Origin: Faecalispora sporosphaeroides DSM 1294 | GTDB taxonomy: Bacteria > Bacillota > Clostridia > Oscillospirales > Acutalibacteraceae | Assembly (NCBI GenBank): GCA_000383295.1 | Contig: KB911075.1 | Coordinates: 1 to 64,000, forward strand | Direction of reading: 5' to 3' | Length of the DNA: 64,000 bases | Shown: one piece after another, positions 43,720 through 52,329 of the stretch | Numbering within the stretch: position 1 is the first letter of the stretch | How the letters are laid out: each line of letters starts with the position of its first letter | Notes under the pieces: model-generated | What the model was told of the DNA's origin: nothing | The model's database searches: none | The model's input: only the letters and a program-made list of their open reading frames with translations | Position numbers and translations under genes: made by a program

Positions 43720-43961
43720 AAATCGTGAGATAAGCTGATGCGCTTGAAAGCCGTCTGGGTTTCAAGCTGTGGGGGAAATTCCCGCAACGCCTTTCCGCTG
43801 TTCACCGACGGGGAACGGCGACAAACCGCGGGCTGTGCCGGCGGCGATTCCCCGGGCGCGTTCAATCGGTCTCGTTTGAAAGCTTGTGAGAACACACGGC
43901 AGACAGAAGCATTCGCGGGGAGGGCGCAGCCCTGGCCCTGCGGTGGAATGGAGGAAATGGA
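43720..43961 (+). promoter_or_regulatory. Long structured leader, possible riboswitch-like element
   Basis: Stems include GCTTGAAA with TTTCAAGC (near 43742-43769), CGCTGTTC with GAACGGCG (near 43797-43820), GGGGAAATTCCC and GGG-CGCA-GCCC (near 43925). The gene's ribosome site (GGAGG) lies at the end. It was checked by eye against cobalamin, T-box and GEMM consensus and not matched. Confidence 0.4.
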
Positions 43962-44447
43962 ATGGACGGCTTTCGGAACTGGACGGTTACCGTAGACGGT
44001 CAGCCGCACGAGGTCGGTATTAAATTCGGATTGCTTCGTGCGACGGTGCATGTGGATGGCGAGAAGCGCGTAGCGAAGAGCAAAAATCAGTTTGTGCGGG
44101 TGATCGACGAGGATTTGTCTGTGGACGGCAAGGAGATCCGGATCACGGCGCTTGGCAACTCTGTGGACGTGGCGGTGGACGGCGTTTACCTGAGCTCCGG
44201 CAGGCCGTATGTGCCCATGTCGCTGATTCCCGTTTGGGCCACGGTAATGGTTCCGGTGCTGATGGCGACGGGCCTTTTGCTGTTTGGCGTTTTGGGCTTT
44301 GCGCTGGGCCTTTTGGCCGGGGTGCTTGCGCTGCGCTGGTCGCTCCCGGCTGCGGGCAAAAGCAGGCTGCCCCTGTGCGGCGCCATCTACGCCGTTACGC
44401 TTGTGATCCAATTGGTCGGTGGGATTTACGGCAACGGCTGGCTGTGA
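43962..44447 (+). CDS. Membrane protein of unknown function with FAIM-like head
   Basis: The N-terminal 85 residues of this 161-residue protein are soluble and beta-rich (NWTVTVDGQPHEVGIKFGLLRATVHVDGEKRV). They recall the fold pattern of FAIM-type beta sandwiches. Three hydrophobic segments follow (about 88-107, 109-125 and 135-157), so the head faces the cytoplasm or exterior with a membrane tail. The family is not recognised. GGAGGAAATGGA precedes the ATG. A 240-base leader suggests regulation at the RNA level. Confidence 0.7.
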   Translation: MDGFRNWTVTVDGQPHEVGIKFGLLRATVHVDGEKRVAKSKNQFVRVIDEDLSVDGKEIRITALGNSVDVAVDGVYLSSGRPYVPMSLIPVWATVMVPVLMATGLLLFGVLGFALGLLAGVLALRWSLPAAGKSRLPLCGAIYAVTLVIQLVGGIYGNGWL

Positions 44448-44459
44448 CCGCCGAACGGT

Positions 44460-44488
44460 TTGAAATTCGGGGCGGATTGTGTTAGAAT
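44460..44488 (+). promoter_or_regulatory. Promoter of apgM
   Basis: TTGAAA (44460-44465), a 17-base spacer, then TAGAAT (44483-44488). Confidence 0.65.
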
Positions 44489-44526
44489 AGGCTCAATTCT
44501 AAATCATACAGAAGGGACAACTCTCT

Positions 44527-45735
44527 ATGAAATATGTAGTTTTGTTGTGCGATGGAATGGCGGACTATCCGGTTGAGGAACTGGGCGGTAAGACCCCCAT
44601 GCAGGCCGCCCGCAAGCCCTATATGGATTCTTTGGCGAAGAAGTCGCAGGTTGGCCTGGTCAAGACGGTGGCGGATCACCTCAAGCCCGGCAGCGACGTG
44701 GCAAACCTGTCGGTTCTGGGGTACGACCCCGCGGTATACTACACCGGCCGCTCCCCGCTGGAGGCAGGCAGCATCGGCATTGATATGAAGCCCACGGATG
44801 TTTCGTTCCGCTGCAATCTCGTCACGCTTTCGGACGAGCCCGAATACGCCGACAAGACGATTCTGGATTACTGCGCCGACGATATTTCCACCGAGGAGGC
44901 GGAAATCCTGATCAAATATCTGGCGGAGCACTTCGACGGCGAGGAGTTCCGGCTGTACAGCGGCGTCAGCTACCGCCACTGCCTGATCTGGAATAACGGC
45001 ACTCTGGAGGTTGGCACCCTGACCCCCCCGCACGATATTACCGGCAAGCCGATCCGCGAGTATATTCCCACGCACCCCAACGCGGCCAAACTGTATGATA
45101 TGATGGTGAAATCGTATGACCTGCTGAAAGATCACCCGGTAAACCGGGCGCGCGTGGCGCGCGGCCAGCGCCCGGCCAACAGCATGTGGCTTTGGGGCGA
45201 GGGCGTTCGCGCGCAGCTTTCTCCGTTTGAGGAGAAATACGGCCTGAAGGGCTCGATGATCTCTGCGGTCGATCTGCTCAAGGGGATCGGCAAGTTTTCG
45301 GGGATGCACGTGGTGCGCGTGGAAGGCGCCACCGGCTACATCGATACCAACTTCGAGGGCAAGGCGCAGGCGGCGCTGAAAGAGCTGGCAGACGGCCGGG
45401 ACTTCGTATACATTCATGTGGAGGCTCCCGACGAGTGCGGGCACCGCCACGAGATTGAAAATAAGGTGAAATCCATAGAATACATTGACGGGCGGATTTT
45501 GAAGCTGCTGCTCGAGGGCATGGAACAATACGACGATTACAGCATTCTGGTGGTGCCGGATCACCCGACGCCGCTGGCGCTGCGCACCCACACGAACGAC
45601 CCCGTGCCTTTCCTGATTTACCGAAAAAGCAGGGAATGCCCCGGCGTAGACTGCTTCTCGGAGGAATCCGCGGCCGCGACGGGCCTGCGTGTGAACACGG
45701 GCCACCTGTTGATGGAAAAGTTCATCAAGGGCTGA
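44527..45735 (+). CDS. apgM: Cofactor-independent phosphoglycerate mutase, archaeal type
   Basis: This enzyme interconverts 3- and 2-phosphoglycerate in glycolysis. The 402-residue protein of the alkaline phosphatase superfamily begins MKYVVLLCDGMADYP (metal-binding Asp). It continues with ANLSVLGYDP, where the Ser is the phosphoacceptor, TGRSPLEAGSIGI, HVEAPDECGHR, VPDHPTPLALRTHT and NTGHLLMEKF. The ApgM class is typical of archaea but widespread in Clostridia. Paralogues annotated as homoserine kinase-like exist, but length and motifs favour ApgM. AGAAGGGA precedes the ATG. Confidence 0.93.
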   Translation: MKYVVLLCDGMADYPVEELGGKTPMQAARKPYMDSLAKKSQVGLVKTVADHLKPGSDVANLSVLGYDPAVYYTGRSPLEAGSIGIDMKPTDVSFRCNLVTLSDEPEYADKTILDYCADDISTEEAEILIKYLAEHFDGEEFRLYSGVSYRHCLIWNNGTLEVGTLTPPHDITGKPIREYIPTHPNAAKLYDMMVKSYDLLKDHPVNRARVARGQRPANSMWLWGEGVRAQLSPFEEKYGLKGSMISAVDLLKGIGKFSGMHVVRVEGATGYIDTNFEGKAQAALKELADGRDFVYIHVEAPDECGHRHEIENKVKSIEYIDGRILKLLLEGMEQYDDYSILVVPDHPTPLALRTHTNDPVPFLIYRKSRECPGVDCFSEESAAATGLRVNTGHLLMEKFIKG

Positions 45736-45768
45736 TTCCGCCTGCGCGGGATACCCTGCGTAAAAAAA

Positions 45769-45797
45769 GCGCGGAAGGGAGCTTTCTCTCTCCGCGC
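45769..45797 (-). terminator. Terminator of the MBL-fold gene
   Basis: GCGCGGA (45769-45775) pairs with TCCGCGC (45791-45797). On the minus strand it is followed by seven T's. It also lies 33 bases after apgM on the plus strand. Confidence 0.82.
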
Positions 45798-45818
45798 ATT
45801 CCTTCTTTTGGGGCGGCG

Positions 45819-46568
45819 TTATTCCACGTCGTAGAGAAACGACTGGCCCTGACGGGTGAGCACCTGCACCCGGCTCAAATAGTCCTGCGCTTCGGGCTGG
45901 CGGCGCAGCCAGTCGAACACCTCATACTGGTCGCGGAAGTGCATCGGAACCGCGCGGCGGGTATCTGTCGCGCGCATCAGGTAATCCAGCCCTTTCCAGG
46001 AGGTTCCCTCCAGCCGCCCGTCCAGCGGGACGAACGCCAGGTCGATCCGTTCCCCCGCAATGAGGTCGATCTGCCCCTTGTAATCCTGTTCCATCTGGCG
46101 GCGGTACGCGTCGCTTTCGCCCTCCCAGTCCCAGAAATTCAGGTCGCCGGCATGGTAGATCACGGCGCCCGGTGTGCGGATCAAAAACGCTACGCCCTGG
46201 TCGGTAGACAGCAGCGTGCGGATCACCAGGCCGTTCCACTCGTACTGCCGCCCGGCCTGTACCGTTAACACGCAGTCGGGTGAAAGACCATGCGGCGCGG
46301 GAACGTCGTCGGAAAGAACATAGCGGATTTCCGGGAGCGCTTTCTGCCAGGTGAAAATACTTCTGTCGAAATGGTCATAGTGCGCGTGAGAGACGAATAC
46401 CGTTACAGGTAGGCCGAATTCGCGGATCTGCTGAAGATCGAGCCGGCCGGAATCCAGTGAGCCGGCGCCCGGCTCTCCCGCGTACGGGTAGTAATCGAAA
46501 ATAAAGCAATGGGTTTCCGTCTTTAATACGAACGCGCTGTTATACAAATACCATCCTTGCAGCTTCAT
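45819..46568 (-). CDS. MBL-fold metallohydrolase
   Basis: This 249-residue beta-lactamase-fold protein has the metal motif HAHYDHFD (residues 60-67), YHAGDLNFW and a late His (AVPMHF). It lies in the UlaG/YcbL-like subgroup without a recognised extra domain. The reaction is unknown. ATG at 46568 with GGAGGAACC upstream; the longer frame is unsupported. It is monocistronic and convergent with apgM. The 580 bases upstream contain no gene; the DNA near 46625-46680 loosely resembles the dispersed repeat. Confidence 0.88.
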   Translation of the reverse strand: MKLQGWYLYNSAFVLKTETHCFIFDYYPYAGEPGAGSLDSGRLDLQQIREFGLPVTVFVSHAHYDHFDRSIFTWQKALPEIRYVLSDDVPAPHGLSPDCVLTVQAGRQYEWNGLVIRTLLSTDQGVAFLIRTPGAVIYHAGDLNFWDWEGESDAYRRQMEQDYKGQIDLIAGERIDLAFVPLDGRLEGTSWKGLDYLMRATDTRRAVPMHFRDQYEVFDWLRRQPEAQDYLSRVQVLTRQGQSFLYDVE

Positions 46569-46923
46569 GGCGGTTCCTCCTTTGTGTTTTGGGGCGCAGA
46601 GCGCCGTCCTGCTTTTGTGCTTTCGCTCACCGGCTTCGCGGTGCGGTTCCTTTTGGGGGAAGGCTTTTGTTTTTTGGCGGCCATTCCAGCAATGTGCGTG
46701 CGGGCTCGGCCTGTGTTCTCTGTGCCGGATCAGCAATGCTTTTTTGCTTCAAAATAATTCTTCGTGCAAGGGAAAGAAGCTGTGCTTTCTGCAAATTTCC
46801 CTGCGCTGTGTCAGCGGCCGCAAACCCGCCGGGTACACCCGCTTTGCAGCTATTCTACCACAAAAGGGCCGCGGAGAAAACCACTATTTTCCCCATATGG
46901 TATTTCTTTCAAATACGTTTGCC

Positions 46924-46952
46924 TTGACATTCAAAATAAATACTTTTATTAT
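46924..46952 (+). promoter_or_regulatory. Upstream promoter for the MacAB-type exporter
   Basis: TTGACA (46924-46929), a 17-base spacer, then TATTAT (46947-46952). Confidence 0.6.
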
Positions 46953-47056
46953 ATAGTTAATGTTATTAACAATTTTGCGGAGCGCAGGGTGCCTGTTGCA
47001 AAATTATGACTATTCTGTAAAATTATGCGGAGTCAAGCTCATATTAGGGAAATCAA

Positions 47057-47085
47057 TTGATTTTATCGAATGAATCGTGTATTAT
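47057..47085 (+). promoter_or_regulatory. Second promoter for the MacAB-type exporter
   Basis: TTGATT (47057-47062), a 17-base spacer, then TATTAT (47080-47085), 62 bases before the GTG start. Confidence 0.65.
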
Positions 47086-47147
47086 TGTACTAATTGAGTA
47101 ATACAAATAAGCGTAAGGTTCGCATTTTTCTATTGGAGGATAACGCC

Positions 47148-48887
47148 GTGAAAAAAAAGAAAGTAATCATGATTGCCGGTGCTGCGGTGATTGGAATCGC
47201 AGCAGCGTTTGCGGTTTTTTCCCAGAAAGGGCCGACGCCTACACCGGTTCAGACAGAGACGCTGGCCGAACAGACGCTGCGCGGCACCGTGGAAGCCAGC
47301 GGCAATGTGGAAAGCACCGATACGGTTTATGTGTACGCCGAGGTGTCCGCTCCGATTGAGCGTGTGCCGGTGAAGGTGGGCGACAAAGTCGCCGCCGGGC
47401 AGCTGCTGGCGCAGCTGGACGACACCGACATACATAATACCCTGCAGCAAAAGCAGATTGCCCTGCGCACCGGTTCGCAAAGCTCGCAGCAGCGCATTCA
47501 GTCGGCGGAGAAGGCCTATCAGGACGCCAAGAACAATCTGGATCAAGGGCTGAACACCCAGATCAACACCGCGAAGGATCAGGTGACAAATACCCAGCGC
47601 GCGCTCGCTAAGGCGATTGACGACCGCGACGTCAACCAGGCCCGGGTGGACCAGGAAATGAAAAGCCAGCTGATTTCCGCACAGTCGGCGTTTGATTCGG
47701 CAAAGCTGGATTATGAAAATGCGGCAAAAGAATACAATAAGGCAAAAAAGGAATATAAGGACCGTCTCAATGATTTGAAGGATGCGGTCAAAGAGGCCGA
47801 GAAATCAGGGGATGAAAATGCTCTGGAAAGGGCAAAACAGAATCTGGATGATTTTGAGGAAGAAGAGGGCTATGAGACGGCCAATGGATTTATCTCTATA
47901 AAATCGCTTCGACAAACATACGAGAGGGCAGAGCTTGCCTATAACAATGCACAGAAGACTCTAAACACAGCTAGAATCGACGCGCAGAACGCCGCGACAG
48001 ACAAGATGAAGAATTATGTAAAAGCGGTTGAGGATGCCCAGCTGGCCTACGACAGCGCCGTGCAGTCGCTCAAGGCTGCGCAGACCGCGGCCAGCCAGTC
48101 GCTCGACAGCGCCAGGGACGCCGTTGCCTCGGAAAAGATAGCGGCGAACACCGAGGCCTTGCAGGCAGAGATTAAAACCCTGAACGATAACCTGAAAAAA
48201 TGCACCATTGCAGCGCCCGCCGCCGGAACAGTTACCGCCGTATATGCGGAGGAAAACGCGACCGCCACCGGCCTGATGTTCACCATTGAGAACACCGAGG
48301 GGCTGCAGGTGAAGGTAAAGGTGAAGGAATACGACCTGCCTTCCGTGAAAGAGGGCATGAAGGCTGTGATTACGGCAGATGCCACCGGCGATGTGGAGTA
48401 CGAGGGCATCGTGCAGAAAATCGCACCGGCCGCCACTGGCTCTGGCAGCGCCGCCGCGGGTGCCGCGGGCGCAGCCGCCGCAGCCACGAACAACAGCAAT
48501 GTGGAGTTTGAAGCCGATGTTCTGATTCAGACGCCGAACACTCCTCTGCGCATCGGCATGAGCGCCAAGGCAAAGATTATCACGCAGGAGAAGGCGGGCG
48601 CTCTGGCGGTGCCATATGACGCGCTGACCACGAACGAAAAAGGCGAAACCATTGTTTACACCCCGAAAAAACAGCCCGATAACACGTACCAGGCGGTGGC
48701 GATCCCGGTTAAGACCGGGCTTGAGACCGACTTGTCCATAGAGGTATCCGGCGAGGGTCTCTCGGCGGGAACGCCGGTGATCGCCGACGCAAAAGCAATG
48801 TCGCCCGGGATGCTCATTGCGGTGACAAACGGCGCGTCGGCTCTGGCGGATGCGGTGAGCGGCGCTTCGGGGGAGGCGTCGTCATGA
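47148..48887 (+). CDS. MacA-like periplasmic/extracytoplasmic adaptor of an ABC exporter
   Basis: This 579-residue membrane fusion protein begins with a Lys-rich N-terminus and anchor helix (KKKKVIMIAGAAVIGIAAAFAVF). The lipoyl-like half (GNVESTDTVYVYAEVSAPIERVPVKVGDKVAAGQLLAQLD) comes next. A long coiled coil follows (about residues 100-345, Ala/Lys/Glu/Gln-rich), then the second lipoyl half (CTIAAPAAGTVTAVYAEENA) and a C-terminal beta-barrel with an Ala/Gly-rich insert. GTG at 47148 follows GGAGG. The coding part near 47690-48000 is A+T-richer than its flanks and may be a recent coiled-coil expansion. It works with the next two genes; the substrate is unknown. Confidence 0.88.
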   Translation: MKKKKVIMIAGAAVIGIAAAFAVFSQKGPTPTPVQTETLAEQTLRGTVEASGNVESTDTVYVYAEVSAPIERVPVKVGDKVAAGQLLAQLDDTDIHNTLQQKQIALRTGSQSSQQRIQSAEKAYQDAKNNLDQGLNTQINTAKDQVTNTQRALAKAIDDRDVNQARVDQEMKSQLISAQSAFDSAKLDYENAAKEYNKAKKEYKDRLNDLKDAVKEAEKSGDENALERAKQNLDDFEEEEGYETANGFISIKSLRQTYERAELAYNNAQKTLNTARIDAQNAATDKMKNYVKAVEDAQLAYDSAVQSLKAAQTAASQSLDSARDAVASEKIAANTEALQAEIKTLNDNLKKCTIAAPAAGTVTAVYAEENATATGLMFTIENTEGLQVKVKVKEYDLPSVKEGMKAVITADATGDVEYEGIVQKIAPAATGSGSAAAGAAGAAAAATNNSNVEFEADVLIQTPNTPLRIGMSAKAKIITQEKAGALAVPYDALTTNEKGETIVYTPKKQPDNTYQAVAIPVKTGLETDLSIEVSGEGLSAGTPVIADAKAMSPGMLIAVTNGASALADAVSGASGEASS

Positions 48888-49618
48888 GCGGGAAAGCCAT
48901 CATCGAAATGCGCGACATCATCAAAACGTATTATCTCGGCACGCCCAATGAGCTTGAGATTCTGCACGGCATCAGTCTGAATGTGTACGACGGCGAATTT
49001 GTTTCCATCGTGGGGGCGTCCGGCTCGGGCAAATCAACCCTGATGAACCTGATCGGCGCGCTCGACCGCCCTACCTCCGGCGAGTACCTGCTGGACGGCG
49101 TTTCGACCCTCAATATGCCGAGCAACCAGCTTTCTGAAATCCGCAACCGCAAGATCGGCTTCGTGTTCCAGACCTTTAATTTGATTCCGCGTTCCACCTC
49201 GCTCGGCAACGTGGAGCTGCCGATGCTGTATGCCGGTGTTCCCCACGCAAAGCGGGTGGAGCGGGCGAAGAAGCTTCTGGAGCTGGTGGAGATGTCGGAG
49301 CGGGCGCGCCATATGCCGAATGAGCTCTCGGGCGGCCAGAAGCAGCGCGTGGCAATTGCCCGCGCCATGGCGAACGACCCCTCCATCATTCTGGCGGATG
49401 AACCCACTGGTGCGCTCGACAGCTCCACCGGCCGCCTGGTGATGGATTTGTTCCACACGCTTCACGAGAAGGAGCATAAAACGATTGTGCTGATCACCCA
49501 TAACCAGGAGCTGGCCGAGGAAACCGACCGCATCATCACCATCCGCGACGGCTACATTGTCAGCGATGTGGATAACCGCGGAAACGTGCGCCGCCCGGAA
49601 CAGGAGGCGGCCGTATGA
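48884..49618 (+). CDS. MacB-type ABC transporter ATP-binding protein
   Basis: This 244-residue ATPase of the LolD/MacB class has Walker A GASGSGKST (about residues 44-52), signature LSGGQKQR, Walker B ILADEPTGALDS and H-loop ITHN. It overlaps the adaptor gene by 4 bases and the permease gene by 4 bases, so the three form one transcript. Such systems act as mechanotransmitters that push peptides or toxic compounds out of the cell. Confidence 0.95.
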   Translation: MSGKAIIEMRDIIKTYYLGTPNELEILHGISLNVYDGEFVSIVGASGSGKSTLMNLIGALDRPTSGEYLLDGVSTLNMPSNQLSEIRNRKIGFVFQTFNLIPRSTSLGNVELPMLYAGVPHAKRVERAKKLLELVEMSERARHMPNELSGGQKQRVAIARAMANDPSIILADEPTGALDSSTGRLVMDLFHTLHEKEHKTIVLITHNQELAEETDRIITIRDGYIVSDVDNRGNVRRPEQEAAV

Positions 49619-50862
49619 ATTTGATGGAAAACGTTCGCCTTGCGGTAGCCGGGCTGCTCGCGAACAAAATGCGCGCCCTGCTCACCATGCTGGGCATCAT
49701 CATCGGCATCGGCTCTGTAATCGCGATCTCCTCCGTAGGTGCGGCGATGACGAATTCGGTCAGCAGCGCGCTGGAGACCTTTGGTATTACCAATATTCAG
49801 GTATATGTTTCTCCCCGGGACAACGACAGAAGCATCTCAATCGATTCGGACGACCTGATGACCGACGATATGATCGAGAAATATCAGGAGCGGTTCAAGG
49901 ACCGGATCAACGGGATCGGCCTTTCGCGCAGCGTCGGCTCCGGGAAGATCAAATTCCGCGGGGAGACCTATAAGGTAGATGTCACAGGCGTCAACGCGGG
50001 CTATGCCGTTACGGGAAACGTCAAAATCAAGAGCGGAAGATTTATTACAGACCGCGACGCGCAGCGGGGCAGCAATTTAGCGGTTATTTCAGAAAAGCTG
50101 GCCGCCATTTTGTTCCCCGGCAACCCGAACCCGCTGGGTGAGCAGATTAAGGTGACGCTGGATACCGGCCGCGAAGCCCTTACCATTGTCGGCATTTACG
50201 AGGATGCGAGCGTTGACAGCGGAATGATGCAGATGATGGTGGGCGGAGGCGACTCCACCAGCCTATACCTGCCGCTTGCGGCGGCCACACGGATTATGGA
50301 TGCCGACGACGGGTATTCCTCATTTATGGTCAGCGCCCTCATGGGCTCTAACTATGCCAAGGTTACCGCAGACACGATCAACTTTTTCAACACCTTCTTT
50401 GCGAAGAATGAGAAGGTGTTGGTGCGGGCCGTCAGTCTGGATTCCGAACTGACGGAAATGAATAATATCATGAACACCTTGTCGGTGGCAATTGCGGTCA
50501 TTGCGGGAATTTCACTTCTGGTAGGCGGCATCGGCGTTATGAACATCATGCTGGTGTCCGTTACCGAGCGCACCCGGGAAATCGGAATCCGCAAGGCGCT
50601 GGGTGCGAAAGACAGTGCGATCCGGATTCAGTTTATTGTGGAATCGATGATCATTTGTGTGATCGGCGGCGCGCTGGGAATTGTAACCGGCGGCGCGCTG
50701 GGGTACCTGGGAGGCTTGCTGATCAGCCAGCCGGTGGTGCCGACGCCCACCTCCGTTGCGGTGGCGGTCGGCTTCTCCATGGCGATCGGCCTGTTCTTCG
50801 GGTATTACCCCGCCAACAAGGCCGCAAAGCTCGACCCAATCGAGGCGCTGCGCTACGAATAA
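49615..50862 (+). CDS. MacB-type ABC transporter permease (FtsX domain)
   Basis: This 415-residue protein has an N-terminal helix (MRALLTMLGIIIGIGSVIAISSVGAAM) and an extracytoplasmic MacB_PCD domain (about 50-285). The C-terminal FtsX domain has three helices and the conserved GGIGVMNIMLVSVTERTREIGIRKALGA. The four-helix topology is that of MacB/FtsX proteins. It overlaps the ATPase gene and is followed by a terminator. With the adaptor it would span a single membrane envelope. Confidence 0.95.
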   Translation: MNLMENVRLAVAGLLANKMRALLTMLGIIIGIGSVIAISSVGAAMTNSVSSALETFGITNIQVYVSPRDNDRSISIDSDDLMTDDMIEKYQERFKDRINGIGLSRSVGSGKIKFRGETYKVDVTGVNAGYAVTGNVKIKSGRFITDRDAQRGSNLAVISEKLAAILFPGNPNPLGEQIKVTLDTGREALTIVGIYEDASVDSGMMQMMVGGGDSTSLYLPLAAATRIMDADDGYSSFMVSALMGSNYAKVTADTINFFNTFFAKNEKVLVRAVSLDSELTEMNNIMNTLSVAIAVIAGISLLVGGIGVMNIMLVSVTERTREIGIRKALGAKDSAIRIQFIVESMIICVIGGALGIVTGGALGYLGGLLISQPVVPTPTSVAVAVGFSMAIGLFFGYYPANKAAKLDPIEALRYE

Positions 50863-50896
50863 CAGCAAGATTTGATCAGAGAGCCCTTTGGGGCAG

Positions 50897-50930
50897 AAAA
50901 AATCCTCTCCTGTTTCGGGAGAGGATTTTT
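50897..50930 (+). terminator. Rho-independent terminator of the MacAB-type operon
   Basis: AAAAATCCTCTCC pairs with GGGAGAGGATTTTT around TGTTTC. Confidence 0.93.
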
Positions 50931-51239
50931 GTTGTGGGTGAATCCGCGCACGGGCGGTGTGCGCGGCAATCGCGTTCTTACAGACAGCGGCGCGGCGGAC
51001 CGGGACCACATACTCTGGGGAGAGGCCTGCGGTTTTGAAAAAACAGATCAATCATTGGGAATTCAGACTGAAGTTCTGGTTTTTACAGAACCCGGCCCGC
51101 GTTGCCTTGCCTGTAAGGCAACAAAAAAGCACCGGTTACGGATGATTCCCCTGGCAAGGGGGGTACTCCCATAACACAGCGCCACTATATAAGTGCAATA
51201 CAAAACCCGAACGGGAAACCCAGATTTTCGGGCCCCCTC

Positions 51240-51268
51240 TGTACAAAAGGGGAAAAATGGGTTATAAT
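51240..51268 (+). promoter_or_regulatory. Promoter of an orphan RNA
   Basis: TGTACA (51240-51245), a 17-base spacer, then TATAAT (51263-51268). No protein gene follows within 1 kb. Confidence 0.65.
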
Positions 51269-51274
51269 TGTGCT

Positions 51275-51503
51275 TGCAAATCGCAGCGAAAGCTGTTGTT
51301 ATGGAGGGTGGTTCTCCGTAGCAGGGGGCGGGGTGGTTTCGGCACCCCGTTCCTGCTTTGCACTTAATTGTACCTTACAGAAAGAGAATACCATTTTATG
51401 GGGAGAATTGCAAGAAAAATTATATAAATGCGAAAAATGATCACATATGATCCCGTAAGGAATCAAAGCGTCGGATTTCTTGGAAATCCGACGCTTTTTG
51501 CTG
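51275..51503 (+). ncRNA. Candidate structured non-coding RNA of about 230 nt
   Basis: Between promoter and terminator lie clean stems: CAGC-GAAA-GCTG, TATGGAG/CTCCGTA, GCAGG..CGGGGTG with CACCCCG..CCTGC. A long-range closing pair CTTGCAA (51273-51279) with TTGCAAG (51408-51414) surrounds them. A strong terminator (AAAGCGTCGGATTTC/GAAATCCGACGCTTT) follows at 51465-51499. No convincing ORF. The RNA family is not recognised; size and layout would fit a 6S-like or regulatory RNA. Confidence 0.5.
51465..51499 (+). terminator. Rho-independent terminator of the orphan RNA
   Basis: A 15-bp perfect stem AAAGCGTCGGATTTC / GAAATCCGACGCTTT with loop TTG and a TTTTT tail. Confidence 0.93.
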
Positions 51504-51625
51504 CCTTTATGCTTTCATTTTGTTTTTTGTATTTTGAAGAAAGAATTTTATTTTTTTCTTTGAGGTCATACTGCGGGGTTCTGTTGGCGCAGAGCCCGCC
51601 CCCATTTTTTTGTTTACTGGGAGGA

Positions 51626-51800
51626 AAACTTTTCTGTGCAGCTTTGCCACGGGGGAAATTCTTTTTTTCGTCAGTTCGCCCTTCAGGGTGGTGCGGGCTT
51701 TGTTTTCTTTATTTGTTGAACGGAAAGCTTTCTGGTGCGGCTTTGCCGCGGAGGAAATTCTTTTTTTCGTCAGTTCGCCCCTCAGGCCGGGGCGGGCCCT
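51626..51800 (+). repeat. Dispersed intergenic repeat, tandem copies 4 and 5
   Basis: Two direct copies (51626-51699 and 51724-51800) share GCGGCTTTGCCGCGGAGGAAA-type and TTTTTTTCGTCAGTTCGCCC blocks, then a GGG..GCGGGC end. They match the inverted copy near 20455-20520. ORFs through this block (51428-52018) are not credible genes. Confidence 0.75.
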
Positions 51801-51836
51801 TCCTTTCTTGGCGAAAAGAAAGGAAGCAAAGATTCG

Positions 51837-51960
51837 CCAAGGGGGAGAGTTTCGATTCTCTCCCCCTTGGAACTCCCTCCCAACGACCAAAGGCTCTGCC
51901 TTTGGAAACCGGGAGAGGCTCCCGCTCTGGTTCTGTTTCACACAGGCACGGCCTGCGTGT
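51837..51960 (+). repeat. Cluster of perfect hairpins
   Basis: CCAAGGGGGAGAG / CTCTCCCCCTTGG (51837-51870), CCAAAGGC / GCCTTTGG (51887-51905), CGGGAG..CTCCCG and TTCACACAGGC / GCCTGCGTGTGAA lie one after another between repeat copies. They look like a composite repeat element rather than a gene. Confidence 0.65.
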
Positions 51961-52000
51961 GAAGCGAGTGCGTAAGGGAAGCTTTAACACCCAAAAGGGA

Positions 52001-52075
52001 GTGCCCGCCCCGGCATGAGGGGCAAGCCCGCACAAGCGGAATCCCACGCGGGGGCACCCGCTGAAAACCTGCACT
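52001..52075 (+). repeat. Dispersed intergenic repeat, copy 6
   Basis: Blocks GTGCCCGCCCCGGCATGAGG, CGCACAAGCGGAATCCCACG and GGCACCCGCTGAAAACC match those at 4011-4110 and 43211-43295. Confidence 0.7.
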
Positions 52076-52261
52076 TTCATACGAAAAATAAAAAGCGAGT
52101 GCCGCCCCAAGGCTTAAATTCCATGCCGAAAAATTTTGCGTATAAGGAAACAGCGCTCAACCAAAATAGATGCATCAGGACAAAAGTATTTCTGCTTGGC
52201 AAAAGATGGATTTTATGCCGGGCGCCCGGAGAAGGGAATCGAGCCCCGGCCTTTGATTTTC

Positions 52262-52290
52262 TTGACAGGGATATGCAAAAGCATTACAAT
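52262..52290 (+). promoter_or_regulatory. Promoter of the xpaC-telA operon
   Basis: TTGACA (52262-52267), a 17-base spacer, then TACAAT (52285-52290), 40 bases before the start codon. Confidence 0.82.
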
Positions 52291-52329
52291 GAAAACACAT
52301 TGACCCGGTGGGGAGAAAGGGAGAAATTA

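Noticed and set aside
43720-43961. Cobalamin or T-box riboswitch
   Set aside because: The conserved cobalamin core (GCCACTG) and the T-box motif (GGGTGGNACCGCG) are absent.
51428-52018. 196-codon frame through the repeat block
   Set aside because: It crosses a perfect terminator and tandem intergenic repeats; the product is low complexity (LFF, SSVRPSG repeats).
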